Assembly (NCBI RefSeq): GCF_000717025.1
Contig: NZ_JNXG01000004.1
Coordinates: 62,001-126,000 of the forward strand
DNA from: Streptomyces atroolivaceus
GTDB taxonomy: Bacteria; Actinomycetota; Actinomycetes; Streptomycetales; Streptomycetaceae
Length of the DNA: 64,000 nucleotides
Reading direction: 5' to 3'
Program-made: the position numbers and the translations under genes
In this document: piece by piece, positions 45,331 through 54,127 of the stretch
How positions within the stretch are numbered: the first letter of the stretch is position 1
Layout: each line of letters starts with the position of its first letter
The notes under the pieces: model-generated
What the model was told of the DNA's origin: nothing
The model's database searches: none
The model's input: the letters and a program-made list of their open reading frames with translations, nothing else

Positions 45331-47277
45331 TCAGGCGCCGTGGACCTCCAGCGCCGCCCTGACCGCCGACTCCAGGGCGCCCTCGATCCAGGCCGGCTTG
45401 ATGGACGTGTGGCAGCCGGCGAAGTGCAGCGGCCCCTCCGGGGTGCGGACGTCGGGGAACAGCTCGGTGTGCTGGCCGGGCAGCAGCACCGACGCCTCGC
45501 CGTACGCGTACGGGTCGCGCATCCAGGACTGGGTGCGGCCCACGCCCGTGTAGAAGACCTCGACGCGCTGCCCGTACACGTCCTGCACCCCGCCCAGGGT
45601 GCGCGGGTAGCGCTCGTCGTCGTCCAGCGAGTCCCACTTCAGGGCGTCGTCGGCCCAGCTGTACGAGGCGAGCAGCACTCCGCCCGCACTGCCCTCCACG
45701 GGGTGCGAGGGCTGGTACATGAACCTGTTGGCGCTGTCCGTCACCGAGCCGCCGCCGATGACGCCGGCCGCCTCCGGCTGGTTACGGGCGGTGGCCCGGC
45801 AGGCGGCGTAGTGCACCCGCTGGTCGGGCGGGATGTGGCCGCGCGGTACGGAGGGGTGCGCGCCCAGCAGCGAACCGTCGGCCGGAGCCTTGCCCAGCCG
45901 GTAGGCCTCGTACAGGCCGGGCCGCACGGCCTCCAGCTCCCGCTTCCAGTCGGCCTCGTCGAACTCCCACCAGCGACGGCTGAACTCGAGCAGCACCTTG
46001 GTCGCCGCGTCGTAGTGGACCTCGGTGATCGCCCGCCGCTTGCCGTAGGACAGCGCCGGCGTCACCGGGATGTGCCGCAGCCCGGAGAAGGGCACGGTGA
46101 TGATCGCCCGGTCTCCGGTGAAGGTCTCCCGGACGACGGGCCCGCCCCGGCCCTCCGAGACCGTCTCGACGCTCACCCCGTCCTCGGTGTGGCTGATGCG
46201 GGTGGCCCGGCGGTCCAGGTGCACCAGCTCCTTCACCTGCGCGTACATCGCGTCGGCCAGGGTCGCGGTGCCGTCGGGCAGCTCGAAGAAGGAGGTCGCG
46301 GGGCTGATCAGCGAGGCTCCGATGAAGCTGTGCAGGAAGGCGAGATGGAGGCGGGAGGTCATGTTCTCGACGGTGCCGATGAGGTCGACGGTGCGCTCGT
46401 CGAGCTTCGCCACCTCGGTCATGTACCGGAACATCGAGAAGTGCCCGTACCGCTGGAGCACCGTCGCCCAGCCCTCGACCAGGGCCGTTCCCTCCTTGCC
46501 CTCGATCTCCGCGCGTACGGGGGCGAACGCGTCCCGCACGATCTGCGAGGCGGGCGTGTTCTCGTAGGCCGCGGGAACACCGAAGGACCGGTTGACCGCC
46601 TGCGGCTTCGCGGCGTAGTCGGCGCGGCGCATCCGGACACCGTTGACGTGGATCCAGGTGCGGTTGGCGGGGCGTCCCTCGGCGTCCACGTCGACCAGGT
46701 GGAAGCGGCGGGTCTTCAGCCCGAGCCCGGCCATCAGCCCGGTGACCAGCGGGTGGCTGTCCGGGATGCGCATCGCGCCCGCCTCGGCGTACTGCTTCGG
46801 ATCGGCGAAGGGCGGGTCGGACTTCTCGTGGCCGCCTGCCCTGAAGGTCTTGATGCGGCCGCCGACACGGTTGCCGTTGGCCTCGATCACGGTGACGGTG
46901 TGTCCGGCCTCGTGGAGCAGCCGTGCCGCGGTCAGCCCGGCCGGTCCGGCGCCGACGACCAGCACCTTCCTGGGCGCGACCCGGGTGCGGGGCAGGCCCT
47001 TCTCCAGCAGGATCTCCCGGTAACGGGGCACCAGGTCACGGTCGTTGCCGTCGCGCACCAGGATGGCGCGGGCGGCGGTGAGGCAGGCCTCCCAGTCGGA
47101 GCCGGGCGCCGCTCCGGGCGCGGCGGCGGCCCGGGGCGTCGTGGTGCCCGCGGACGGGGCGGCGACGGACGGGGTGGCGGCGGTCACGGCGAGGGCCGCG
47201 GCACCGGCCGTCGCGCCCGCGATGAGGGAGCGACGGGAAGGTCGGGCGGCTGACGATGCGTCAGCGGGTGAGGTCAT
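45331..47277 (-). CDS. Tat-exported flavin monoamine / L-amino acid oxidase
   Basis: A 648-residue flavoprotein. A twin-arginine signal ([10 protein letters not shown]) leads residues 1-40. The FAD Rossmann motif [14 protein letters not shown] is near 105-118, followed by G-G-R-I-K-T-F, and the C-terminal [17 protein letters not shown] is the second FAD/substrate signature. It resembles actinobacterial L-amino acid oxidases, making keto acid, ammonia and peroxide outside the cell. ATG at 47277 has AGGGTG upstream. Confidence 0.9.
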   Translation of the reverse strand: MTSPADASSAARPSRRSLIAGATAGAAALAVTAATPSVAAPSAGTTTPRAAAAPGAAPGSDWEACLTAARAILVRDGNDRDLVPRYREILLEKGLPRTRVAPRKVLVVGAGPAGLTAARLLHEAGHTVTVIEANGNRVGGRIKTFRAGGHEKSDPPFADPKQYAEAGAMRIPDSHPLVTGLMAGLGLKTRRFHLVDVDAEGRPANRTWIHVNGVRMRRADYAAKPQAVNRSFGVPAAYENTPASQIVRDAFAPVRAEIEGKEGTALVEGWATVLQRYGHFSMFRYMTEVAKLDERTVDLIGTVENMTSRLHLAFLHSFIGASLISPATSFFELPDGTATLADAMYAQVKELVHLDRRATRISHTEDGVSVETVSEGRGGPVVRETFTGDRAIITVPFSGLRHIPVTPALSYGKRRAITEVHYDAATKVLLEFSRRWWEFDEADWKRELEAVRPGLYEAYRLGKAPADGSLLGAHPSVPRGHIPPDQRVHYAACRATARNQPEAAGVIGGGSVTDSANRFMYQPSHPVEGSAGGVLLASYSWADDALKWDSLDDDERYPRTLGGVQDVYGQRVEVFYTGVGRTQSWMRDPYAYGEASVLLPGQHTELFPDVRTPEGPLHFAGCHTSIKPAWIEGALESAVRAALEVHGA

Positions 47278-47402
47278 GGTGATCACCCTGCTGTGCGGGA
47301 CCGTCCGCGACCGTCACGGACGCGCCCCCGGCGCCCTGATTCACCCACCGGTGATCTTGGCCTTCCGGTGTTGACCCAGGCCGGTACAGGGGGAGTTGGG
47401 CC

Positions 47403-48395
47403 TCAGCGCACGGAGAATCCGTACACCGTGGTGGAGGTGAACTCCTCGCCGGGCCGCAGCACCGTGCTCGGGAACCGGGGCCGGTTCGGCGCGTCCGGGA
47501 AGTGCTGGGTCTCCAGCGCGATCCCGGCGCACGGCACGTACGGATCACCGTCGAGGTGGTCGGCGGTGTACAGCTGCAGCCCCGGTTCCGTCGTGCGGAC
47601 CGTCAGCAGACGGCCGGACGCCGGGTCGTACAGCTCGGCGGCCGGCTCCCCGCCGGTCTCCTCCAGCACGTAGTTGGTGTCGTAGCCGGGGCCCACCGGC
47701 TTCGGCTCCCGGAAGTCGAAGCGGGTCCCCTCCACCGGCAGGAACTCGCCCGTGGGGATCGACTCCTCGTCCCTGGGGGTGATCCGCCCGGCCGCGAGCC
47801 GCAGCTCGTGCCCGAGCGCGCTCCCGCTGTCGGCCCCGGCGAGGTTCCAGTACGTGTGGTTCGTCAGGTTCACCACGGTCGGCGCGTCCGTCGTCGCCCG
47901 GTAGGCGATCCGCAGCGCTCCGTCCGCGTCCAGGGTGTACGTCACCGACACCGCGAGCCGCCCCGGGAAACCCTCCTCGCCGTCCTCGGCGACCAGGGAG
48001 AGCCGCACACCGTCCGGCACCTCCTCGGCGTCCCACACCCGCTTGTCGAAGCCGCGCCCACCGCCGTGCAGGGTGTTGCGGCCCTCGTTCCGCGTCACCT
48101 GGTGCGTACGCCCGTCCAGGACGAAGGACCCGCCCCCGATGCGGTTCGCGTACCGGCCGACCACGGCGCCGAAGTAGGGGCCCGTGTGCCTCTCGTACCC
48201 CTTGAGGTCCGGCAGCCCCAGGGCCACCTCGGCCCGGATGCCGTCCCTGCCGGGCACCGCGACGGACTGCACCACGGCGCCGTACGTCAGCACCCGCACC
48301 CGGGTGCCCTCGCGCTCCAGGGTCCAGCGCCGGACCGGCGTACCGTCGCCGAGCGTGGAGAAGTCTTCGCTGTGTACCGCTGCACCCGTCGTCAC
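47403..48395 (-). CDS. Aldose 1-epimerase, cytosolic form
   Basis: A 330-residue mutarotase without signal peptide, a paralogue of the exported epimerase at 35183. It keeps R-Y-A-N-R-I, N-T-L-H-G-G, N-H-T-Y-W-N-L and L-E-T-Q-H-F-P-D-A, so the catalytic His and Glu are present. GTG at 48395 is chosen: there is no ribosome-binding site, but TAGAGT (48409-48404) lies 8 bases upstream, a leaderless pattern. That -10 hexamer overlaps the stop codon of the GDSL gene. Confidence 0.88.
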   Translation of the reverse strand: MTTGAAVHSEDFSTLGDGTPVRRWTLEREGTRVRVLTYGAVVQSVAVPGRDGIRAEVALGLPDLKGYERHTGPYFGAVVGRYANRIGGGSFVLDGRTHQVTRNEGRNTLHGGGRGFDKRVWDAEEVPDGVRLSLVAEDGEEGFPGRLAVSVTYTLDADGALRIAYRATTDAPTVVNLTNHTYWNLAGADSGSALGHELRLAAGRITPRDEESIPTGEFLPVEGTRFDFREPKPVGPGYDTNYVLEETGGEPAAELYDPASGRLLTVRTTEPGLQLYTADHLDGDPYVPCAGIALETQHFPDAPNRPRFPSTVLRPGEEFTSTTVYGFSVR

Positions 48396-48406
48396 GATCA
48401 AGAACT

Positions 48407-49306
48407 CTACGCGGGGGGCCCGGCCGCCGTGACATTGCGGTAAGCGATTTCTGCCAGCCTGGCCTGGCCGTTGCGTCCCGGATGGAACCAGTCCCACTCA
48501 CTGAGCTGCTCACCGGTGAACCGGTAGTCGAACACGGCCCCGCCGTCGTAGCGGCAGCGCTCGTCCCGCGTGCAGACGTCCCTCAGCACCCCGTTGTACG
48601 CGACGACCCTCTCCCGCACCGCGTCGCGCCGTGCGACGGCCGCGGCACCCATGTCGTCGGCGTCACCCAGCATCGACCGGCAGATCCCCAGCTTCCAGAT
48701 CTGCTTGCCCAGCGGATTCTCCCGCCCGGTCGACCAGAGCCGCTTGAGATCCGGCACGCTCGACACGTACACCTGCGACTTCGGGGCCGAGGCACGCAAC
48801 CGCCGCATCGACGCCTCGAAGGAGGCCCGGAAATCGGCCACCGGGGTCATGAGCCCCACCGAGTCCCGGCAGGCGTCGTTCGCGCCGATCATCACCGTGA
48901 CCAGCTCCGGCTTCTCCTGCGCCGCCAGCGCCATCTGCTCCGGCAGCTGTGCCATCCTGGCGCCCGAGACGGCGTGGTTCCAACTGTGCGAGGCGGCCTT
49001 CGACGCCCCCAGGAGACGTACGGCGAGGCTCTTCACCCCGCCGTCGGTGCCGGTCGCCCAGGAGACCTCGGGGCAGTCGGCCAGCACCGCGCAGGCGTCG
49101 AAGCCGCGGGTGATCGAATCCCCGACGGCCGCGACGGAAGCGGGGCTCGCGTCCCACGCCGGCGTCGGAGAGGGGGAAGGGCTCGCCGCGCCCGCCGTGC
49201 CCCCGTCCGAGCTGCAGCCCGTGAGCGCGGCCGTACCGGCGAGCGCGACCGCCGCCAGAGTGGTCGCGGCCCCCCGGACGCGACGGCGTGACGAACGCTC
49301 AGGCAT
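48407..49306 (-). CDS. SGNH/GDSL-family lipoprotein hydrolase
   Basis: A 299-residue surface lipoprotein. The lipobox is A-L-T-G-C with Cys31, followed by a short Ser/Pro linker. The hydrolase blocks are V-G-D-S-I-T (Ser64), I-G-A-N-D and W-F-H-P-G (catalytic His), so the SGNH set is complete. It probably deacylates lipid or carbohydrate esters at the cell surface. It lies just upstream of the cytosolic epimerase, whose promoter overlaps its end. Confidence 0.88.
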   Translation of the reverse strand: MPERSSRRRVRGAATTLAAVALAGTAALTGCSSDGGTAGAASPSPSPTPAWDASPASVAAVGDSITRGFDACAVLADCPEVSWATGTDGGVKSLAVRLLGASKAASHSWNHAVSGARMAQLPEQMALAAQEKPELVTVMIGANDACRDSVGLMTPVADFRASFEASMRRLRASAPKSQVYVSSVPDLKRLWSTGRENPLGKQIWKLGICRSMLGDADDMGAAAVARRDAVRERVVAYNGVLRDVCTRDERCRYDGGAVFDYRFTGEQLSEWDWFHPGRNGQARLAEIAYRNVTAAGPPA

Positions 49307-49564
49307 ACCTGTTCCCCTCGGTCACACGGGTGATTTTGCCCGTGGCACACCCGGACAGTCCCAGGTGGCGGGCCCTCACGCCCTCGCGGGTGAATGCTGA
49401 GCGAATCACAGGCCCGGGACCGACGGTACGTCACACACCCGGCCCCGGCGCACGGTAGCTTTTCCCCGTCGAACCAGTGGGGCCCGACGGGCCCGCACAC
49501 GAACAACGGGTCCGGTAAGTTATCTCACGTCACATACTGTCCCTTTTCAGGAGATTCACTCCCG

Positions 49565-49669
49565 ATGCTGTTTACTGATGACAACCTCGGGAGCCGGCCG
49601 GGAAGAGGCGGTACGGGCGCGAGGCCGCTGGGGAAGGCGAACCTCGTCCCACACTGGAGGTCCCGGTGA
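49565..49669 (+). CDS. Upstream ORF (34 aa) coupled to the DUF3145 gene
   Basis: ATG at 49565 follows AGGAGA by 11 bases and opens a 34-residue ORF beginning MLFTDDNLGSRPGRG. Its TGA overlaps the GTG of the DUF3145 gene in a GTGA tetranucleotide. TACTGT at 49535-49540 is a -10 candidate. The codon usage is mixed and no homologue is known to me, so this may be a regulatory uORF or chance. Confidence 0.35.
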   Translation: MLFTDDNLGSRPGRGGTGARPLGKANLVPHWRSR

Positions 49670-50160
49670 CGACACGTGGAGTTCTTTACGTTCACTCCGC
49701 ACCGCGCGCGCTGTGCCCGCACGTCGAATGGGCGGTAGCGGGCGTACTCGGTGTGCGGGTCCAGCTGGACTGGACCAGACAGCCGGCCGCGCCCGGCACC
49801 TGGCGGTCCGAATTCTCCTGGAAGGGCCGTGCCGGTACGGCCTCGGAGCTGGCTTCCTCCCTCCGGGGCTGGGACCTGCTGCGCTTCGAGGTGACGGCGG
49901 AGCCCTGCCCCACGGCGGAGGGCGAGCGCTACAGCTCCACGCCGGGGCTCGGTATCTTCCACGCCGTCACCGGCATGCACGGCGACATCCTGGTCCCGGA
50001 GGACCGGCTGCGGGCGGCGCTGGAGCGGTCCCTGCGCGGCGAGACGGACCTGGAGGCCGAGGTCGCCAAACTCCTGGGCAAACCCTGGGACGACGAGCTG
50101 GAGTCCTTCCGCCACGCGGGAGAGGGCGCGCCTGTGCGGTGGCTCCACCAGGTGGTGTGA
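49666..50160 (+). CDS. DUF3145-domain protein
   Basis: A 164-residue soluble protein starting with M-T-T-R-G-V-L-Y-V-H-S-A-P, followed by A-L-C-P-H-V-E-W-A-V and L-D-W-T-R-Q-P. This is the actinobacterial DUF3145 family, which usually lies near fabF as here. GTG start with GGAGG 5 bases upstream. Function unknown; the strong conservation and location suggest a link to lipid or envelope metabolism, which is inference. Confidence 0.9.
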   Translation: MTTRGVLYVHSAPRALCPHVEWAVAGVLGVRVQLDWTRQPAAPGTWRSEFSWKGRAGTASELASSLRGWDLLRFEVTAEPCPTAEGERYSSTPGLGIFHAVTGMHGDILVPEDRLRAALERSLRGETDLEAEVAKLLGKPWDDELESFRHAGEGAPVRWLHQVV

Positions 50161-50275
50161 CGGGGGCCGTCCCTCGACCCGGCCTTGAGGCAGAGGGCGC
50201 GGAAACGTTTGCCCGCGTCGTCCGGCTGCCGCGCCGGCGACTGCCCGGGGATCACGGTCGCGCTCGTCGCACCGG

Positions 50276-50337
50276 GCGAGGCCTGGGGCAGGACCGCCCC
50301 GGGACGGCCCGGGGCCGGGGCCCACCCCCGGCCTCGC
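50276..50337. terminator. Nested hairpins between convergent genes
   Basis: GCGAGGCC (50276-50283) pairs with GGCCTCGC (50330-50337) and encloses a perfect CCCCGGG-ACGG-CCCGGGG hairpin (50297-50314). It lies between the DUF3145 gene and the minus-strand cassette. Confidence 0.6.
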
Positions 50338-50339
50338 TC

Positions 50340-51191
50340 CTAGGCGGCGCCCGAGCGTCCAGCGGCGTTCCGGAGCTCGTCCTGGTCGGGCAGCAGCGCG
50401 GTGATCCGCGTCCAGATCGTCTTGGCGTCCACGCGGACGAGCCTGAAGGGGGAGCCCGGGGCGACCCGTGATCCGGGCACAGGTTCGGTGGGCAGCTCAC
50501 GGAGCCAGTAGCCGAGCGGGCCGCAGTCCCAGACCGCGAAGCCGCGGGCCTCCATACCCTCCCGGCCGGCCTGGACCTGCCAGGCCGAGGTCAGGCGCCA
50601 GCTCGAACGCAGCTCGGAGATCAGGTCGGTGAGGAGCGTCAGCGACGGCTCAGCAGGGCCGCCGCCCGCCGCGAGGGCATGGTGGACCGCCTCGCGCTCC
50701 TCGCCGGCGGACCGGACGAGCCGCTCCCCCTCCAGGATCGCGAGCCCCGCCTCGACGGCGCCGATGGTCGTCTCGACGACGGGGACGGCCGCCTCACGGG
50801 CCACCGAGGACTGCTGGAGGTTCACCATGTCGGCGAGCTTCCACACCAGCATCTTCGGCTCGACGCAGGAGTACTCGGCCTCGGCCGTGCCCGGCCACCC
50901 TTCGTGGACGACGACGTGTTCGTCGCCGATGAACATGCCGTGGTGCAGCTTCCCCTGCCTGCCGGCCGCTTCCAGCGTGATGATCACCCCCGGCGCGAGG
51001 ATCGTCTTCATCAGCGGGAGCAGCAAGGGGGAGAGCTTGCCCTCCCCGTTGATGAGGCCGCAGCCCAGCAACTCCTCACGGGCCTCTGCGAACTCGTCCG
51101 GCGACGGGTTCCCCGCCGCCAGTTCGGAGAGCACGATCAGGTGCCCGTCGGCCAGCCTGAAGCGGGCACGGGAAATGTCGAACGAAGGCAT
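50340..51191 (-). CDS. Protein of unknown function, EspG-like in outline (fourth gene of the WXG cassette)
   Basis: A 283-residue soluble protein. The N-terminus (F-R-L-A-D-G-H-L-I-V-L-S-E-L) is followed by a helix-rich L-L-G-C-G-L-I-N-G-E-G-K-L-S-P-L-L-L, then beta-rich segments and F-R-L-V-R-V-D-A-K-T-I-W-T-R-I. The order helix-G-L-x-x-x-G-K-L-hydrophobic helix-P-x-V-I-I recalls EspG secretion chaperones of actinobacterial type VII systems, but similarity is faint. ATG at 51191 is preferred over GTG at 51197. It is last in a four-gene codirectional cassette, 21 bases after its neighbour. Confidence 0.5.
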   Translation of the reverse strand: MPSFDISRARFRLADGHLIVLSELAAGNPSPDEFAEAREELLGCGLINGEGKLSPLLLPLMKTILAPGVIITLEAAGRQGKLHHGMFIGDEHVVVHEGWPGTAEAEYSCVEPKMLVWKLADMVNLQQSSVAREAAVPVVETTIGAVEAGLAILEGERLVRSAGEEREAVHHALAAGGGPAEPSLTLLTDLISELRSSWRLTSAWQVQAGREGMEARGFAVWDCGPLGYWLRELPTEPVPGSRVAPGSPFRLVRVDAKTIWTRITALLPDQDELRNAAGRSGAA

Positions 51192-51212
51192 ACGCACTCA
51201 CTTGGTAGTGGC

Positions 51213-51824
51213 TCAGGCCTGGGACTCGGACCAGAAATTGAAGATTCTCGCGAAACCCGCCCGGACCGCCCCGCGCCGGGTCAGTACGGACCGGTCGACT
51301 CCGGTGAAGAGGACCGCGAGGGTGACGTCGGCGGGCAGGACCCGGCCGGTCGCCTCCACGGTCATCCTCCGACCGTTTCCGCGGCCCGACTGCCGCACGG
51401 TGACGACGCATCCGGGGTCTTCGGAGTCGGCTTGCCGGGACAACGTGTACGCCCGGCGGTTGGCCGCCTTGAGCTTGTACACGTCGCCCAGGTACGTCAT
51501 ACGCAGGGAGCGCCCCCCGTGCGTAGGCGCCCACCGGTTCCGGCTCATCCGCACGAGCCCGTCCCCGACGCGAAGCGTCGAACGGTTGATGGTCGGCATC
51601 GAAACGACCTCCGCGTGCACGCCACGGGTTTCGAACACGGCCGTGGGGATCACGCTGCCGCGCACCTCCGTGACCATCACGTTGGGCACGTCCCTGCCCG
51701 CCGGGTACACCACTTTGATGTCGCCGAACTCGGGGGAGGTGCCCTGCCAGCCGAACTTCTTGAGCCCGACCGGTTGCCTCTCCTTCCAGGACGCGAGCGT
51801 GAACGGGGTGATCCTCGTGTGCAT
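51213..51824 (-). CDS. Hypothetical protein of the WXG cassette, 203 aa
   Basis: A basic, beta-rich soluble protein starting MHTRITPFTLASWKERQPVG, with R-S-T-L-R-V-G-D-G-L-V-R-M and A-R-I-F-N-F-W-S-E-S near its end. GAGGAAAG lies about 6 bases upstream of the ATG. It starts 11 bases after the stop of the 483-residue WXG-like gene and precedes the EspG-like gene, so all are probably one operon. No domain recognised. Confidence 0.6.
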   Translation of the reverse strand: MHTRITPFTLASWKERQPVGLKKFGWQGTSPEFGDIKVVYPAGRDVPNVMVTEVRGSVIPTAVFETRGVHAEVVSMPTINRSTLRVGDGLVRMSRNRWAPTHGGRSLRMTYLGDVYKLKAANRRAYTLSRQADSEDPGCVVTVRQSGRGNGRRMTVEATGRVLPADVTLAVLFTGVDRSVLTRRGAVRAGFARIFNFWSESQA

Positions 51825-51835
51825 GTCTTTCCTCG

Positions 51836-53287
51836 CTAGTCGAACGGGTTGAGGGCGCTGCCCAGCTTCTTCGCACCGTCGGCGATACCGTCCCCGATGT
51901 CCGAGGCCTTGTCGCCCACCCATTCACCGGCCTTCTCGATCCCGTCGCCGATGGCCTCGTGGTTGTCCCAGACGAGGCAGCCGGCATACACCAGGCCCGT
52001 GCCGACCGCCAGACCCGCCGTGACCGGGTTGGGCGCCACGGTCAGCGCGGTCATCGACGCGCTGAACGCCGTACCGCTGAGGTCGCTGGCGAACTTCGCG
52101 GGGTCAGCCTTGATCATGTCCGTGTCGTACGTGGCCAGGTTCGCCACGCCGTAGGCGGTGGCCGCGACGCCGCCGACGACACCCGCGCCCCGCATCCATC
52201 CGGCCGCCTTCGCGGCGTTCGCCAGGCCACCGTTCTGCGCGACCTTGACGAGGCTGGCCTCGCCCGCGCTCGGCATGAAGAAGGCGCCGTTCCGCATGTA
52301 GCCGCCGAGCATGGCGGCCTCGTCGGACCCGGTGAGGGCGGTGACCAGGCCCGGCGGCACCTTGCTCAGCATGCTTCCGGGCACGGCTCCGGCCATGCGG
52401 TTGTTGATGAGGGTGGAGAGGAAGGTGCCGGGCGCGGTGACGACCTTGTCCTTCTTCAGGTACTTGAACAGCTTGAAGGCGCTGCTCCCGCTCCCGCCGA
52501 CCGCCGCGGCGAATGCCGCCGCGGTGATCGTGCCCTTCTGTACGGCGGCGAAGAGCTCCGCGAGCCGCTTGCTGCCCGTGAGCTTCTCGACGCCGTCCTT
52601 CTGGAGGCGCTGGATGTAGTCGTCCAGGGTCTCGCCGTCCCGCATGGCCAGCGAGGCGAGCTGCATGCGGTCCTGCTTCTGCTGGTCGTCAGCCGTCGCG
52701 ACCTTGTCGGCGTTGCCGTTGAAGCCGCCCGTCGTGCCGTCGCCCTTCCCGCCGCCGCTGTCCTTGACCACGGCTTCGAGGTCCTTCTGGAAGTCCTTGT
52801 CGGCCTCGTCCACGAGCTTCACGCAGGACTTGATGTACTCGGCCCAGGACTGCTCGCTGTCCCGGACGCTCTTGGCGTAGTCCGGATCGTGACGGAGGGC
52901 GTCGCGCTCGCTCTCGGTGGCCCGCTCGTAGTCGAAGGCCACATTGCCCTGTTCGGAGACCCGCATACCCGCCTTGACGGCGTCGGCCCGGGCCCTTTCC
53001 AGCCGCTCCTTCAGTTCCACGAACTGGGTGTGCGCATTCAGCAGGAGCGTCGCCGTCGCTTTGGCCTGCGTCTGGGCGGCCTGGTACTCGTACCGGGTCG
53101 CCGCGAAGTTCAGGAATGCGGCGTTCGCGCTCTCGCCCCGCCAGGAATCACCGAGTGTGACCTTCTGAACACTGTCGCGATATCGTTTCTCGACCTTCGC
53201 GAATTCCTCCGCCATCGACTTCCACTTGTCGGCCGCGGCGGAGAGTTTTGCGAAGTCGGTCGTCATGACTTCGCTGTAGGTCAGCAT
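51836..53287 (-). CDS. WXG/LXG-like large protein, candidate type VII secretion substrate
   Basis: A 483-residue protein starting MLTYSEVMTTDFAKLS. Residues about 8-120 form a long helical hairpin with S-W-R-G near 46-49 in the loop, the WXG100/LXG layout. About 120-200 is coiled-coil, with G-G-G-K-G-D-G-T-T-G-G-F a flexible linker. The C-terminal half is Ala/Gly-rich with hydrophobic stretches near 345-365 and 395-420, ending G-S-A-L-N-P-F-D. The hydrophobic half could be a membrane-active or pore-forming domain. ATG at 53287 matches remembered Streptomyces homologues; 53266 is an alternative. It is the second gene of the cassette. Confidence 0.65.
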   Translation of the reverse strand: MLTYSEVMTTDFAKLSAAADKWKSMAEEFAKVEKRYRDSVQKVTLGDSWRGESANAAFLNFAATRYEYQAAQTQAKATATLLLNAHTQFVELKERLERARADAVKAGMRVSEQGNVAFDYERATESERDALRHDPDYAKSVRDSEQSWAEYIKSCVKLVDEADKDFQKDLEAVVKDSGGGKGDGTTGGFNGNADKVATADDQQKQDRMQLASLAMRDGETLDDYIQRLQKDGVEKLTGSKRLAELFAAVQKGTITAAAFAAAVGGSGSSAFKLFKYLKKDKVVTAPGTFLSTLINNRMAGAVPGSMLSKVPPGLVTALTGSDEAAMLGGYMRNGAFFMPSAGEASLVKVAQNGGLANAAKAAGWMRGAGVVGGVAATAYGVANLATYDTDMIKADPAKFASDLSGTAFSASMTALTVAPNPVTAGLAVGTGLVYAGCLVWDNHEAIGDGIEKAGEWVGDKASDIGDGIADGAKKLGSALNPFD

Positions 53288-53336
53288 GCCCGGCCCCCGT
53301 GGAACGTCTCGAAGTGGTGCGGCGGTCGGCGCTCGC

Positions 53337-53786
53337 TCACCGGTAACCGTCGATCGCCGAAGGCAGCCGGATGACGTCGATCCCGTCACGACTGCCGATG
53401 TCGGCGCCCCGCAGGGTGGTGGCGGTGCTCCTGAGGCCGTCGCGCTCGCGTCCCAGCCGGCCGAGCAGCGTCTTGACCTGCCCGTCCCAGGTGGTCTGCA
53501 CCTTCTTCAGTGCAGCCGCGGTCGCCCAGCCGCTGAAAGCCGTGACGGCGCTGCCGTTGGACTCGTCGGCGTGGTTGCCCGCCCTCTTGGTGCTCGTCAG
53601 CAGTTCGTTCTCGATGACGCCGGCGGCGGCGTTCTTCTCGGACGCCGTCGATGCCAGCGTCGACGTGCCGCCGGGACCGTAGCCAGGGGCCGGGCCCTCC
53701 TCGGGGAGGCCGTTCAACCGCATGCCCGTGGAGCCGTGTTCGGCCGCCGCGGCCCGCAAGCCGGACCATTCCTCGTCGAAACCCAT
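53337..53786 (-). CDS. Small WXG100-like helical protein heading the cassette
   Basis: A 149-residue soluble helical protein starting MGFDEEWSGLRAAAAEHG. It has a Gly/Pro-rich loop (E-E-G-P-A-P-G-Y-G-P-G-G) and two long helices around A-F-S-G-W-A-T-A-A-A-L, a W-x-T in place of W-x-G. It resembles ESX/EsxA-type partners in size and helix content, though not in exact motif. ATG at 53786 is chosen; a clear promoter lies 44 bases upstream (-10 TACAAT), so it is the first gene of the four-gene cassette. Confidence 0.6.
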   Translation of the reverse strand: MGFDEEWSGLRAAAAEHGSTGMRLNGLPEEGPAPGYGPGGTSTLASTASEKNAAAGVIENELLTSTKRAGNHADESNGSAVTAFSGWATAAALKKVQTTWDGQVKTLLGRLGRERDGLRSTATTLRGADIGSRDGIDVIRLPSAIDGYR

Positions 53787-53829
53787 TCCGCGCCGACCCC
53801 CGGTCCTGATGATCACTAATTTGCGCTGA

Positions 53830-53858
53830 ATTGTATAGGCGAGGTGCTTGGGCGTCAC
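53830..53858 (-). promoter_or_regulatory. Sigma-70-type promoter of the WXG cassette
   Basis: On the minus strand, GTGACG (53858-53853) and TACAAT (53835-53830) are separated by 17 bases, the best -35/-10 pair in the window. The surrounding 53800-53960 is notably A/T-rich for this genome. Transcription would begin near 53823, giving a leader of about 37 bases. Confidence 0.7.
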
Positions 53859-54081
53859 TTCGGTACTCCCTCGGCATCAGAATTGATGACGCGTGAAGCT
53901 CCACTTCGGTTCCCGTCGGCATATCGGCCGCTAACGGTGAAATTTCGGATGAAAATGGATCAGCCGGAATGGTGGCGTAACTCTCGGAGAGCAGCGGGTG
54001 GCCCTCTCTCCGGTCGTCGGGTTCTCCCGAGCGGCATCCCGTCACGCCGGCTCGCCCCGGGGACGGTCCGCACGCATGCAG

Positions 54082-54113
54082 GAGGCCCGCCTCCCGGAAG
54101 GGAAGCGGGCCTC
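54082..54113 (-). terminator. Terminator of the fab cluster
   Basis: A 9-bp stem GAGGCCCGC/GCGGGCCTC with an inner TCCC/GGGA pair and GGAA loop lies 15 bases after the fabF stop codon. Confidence 0.75.
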
Positions 54114-54127
54114 TCGGCAGGCTGAGG

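Noticed and set aside
50340..53786. Idea that the WXG-like cassette is a contact-dependent polymorphic toxin system with an immunity gene
   Set aside because: The C-terminal half of the 483-residue protein has no recognised toxin fold and no small immunity-like gene follows; secretion substrate is the safer reading.
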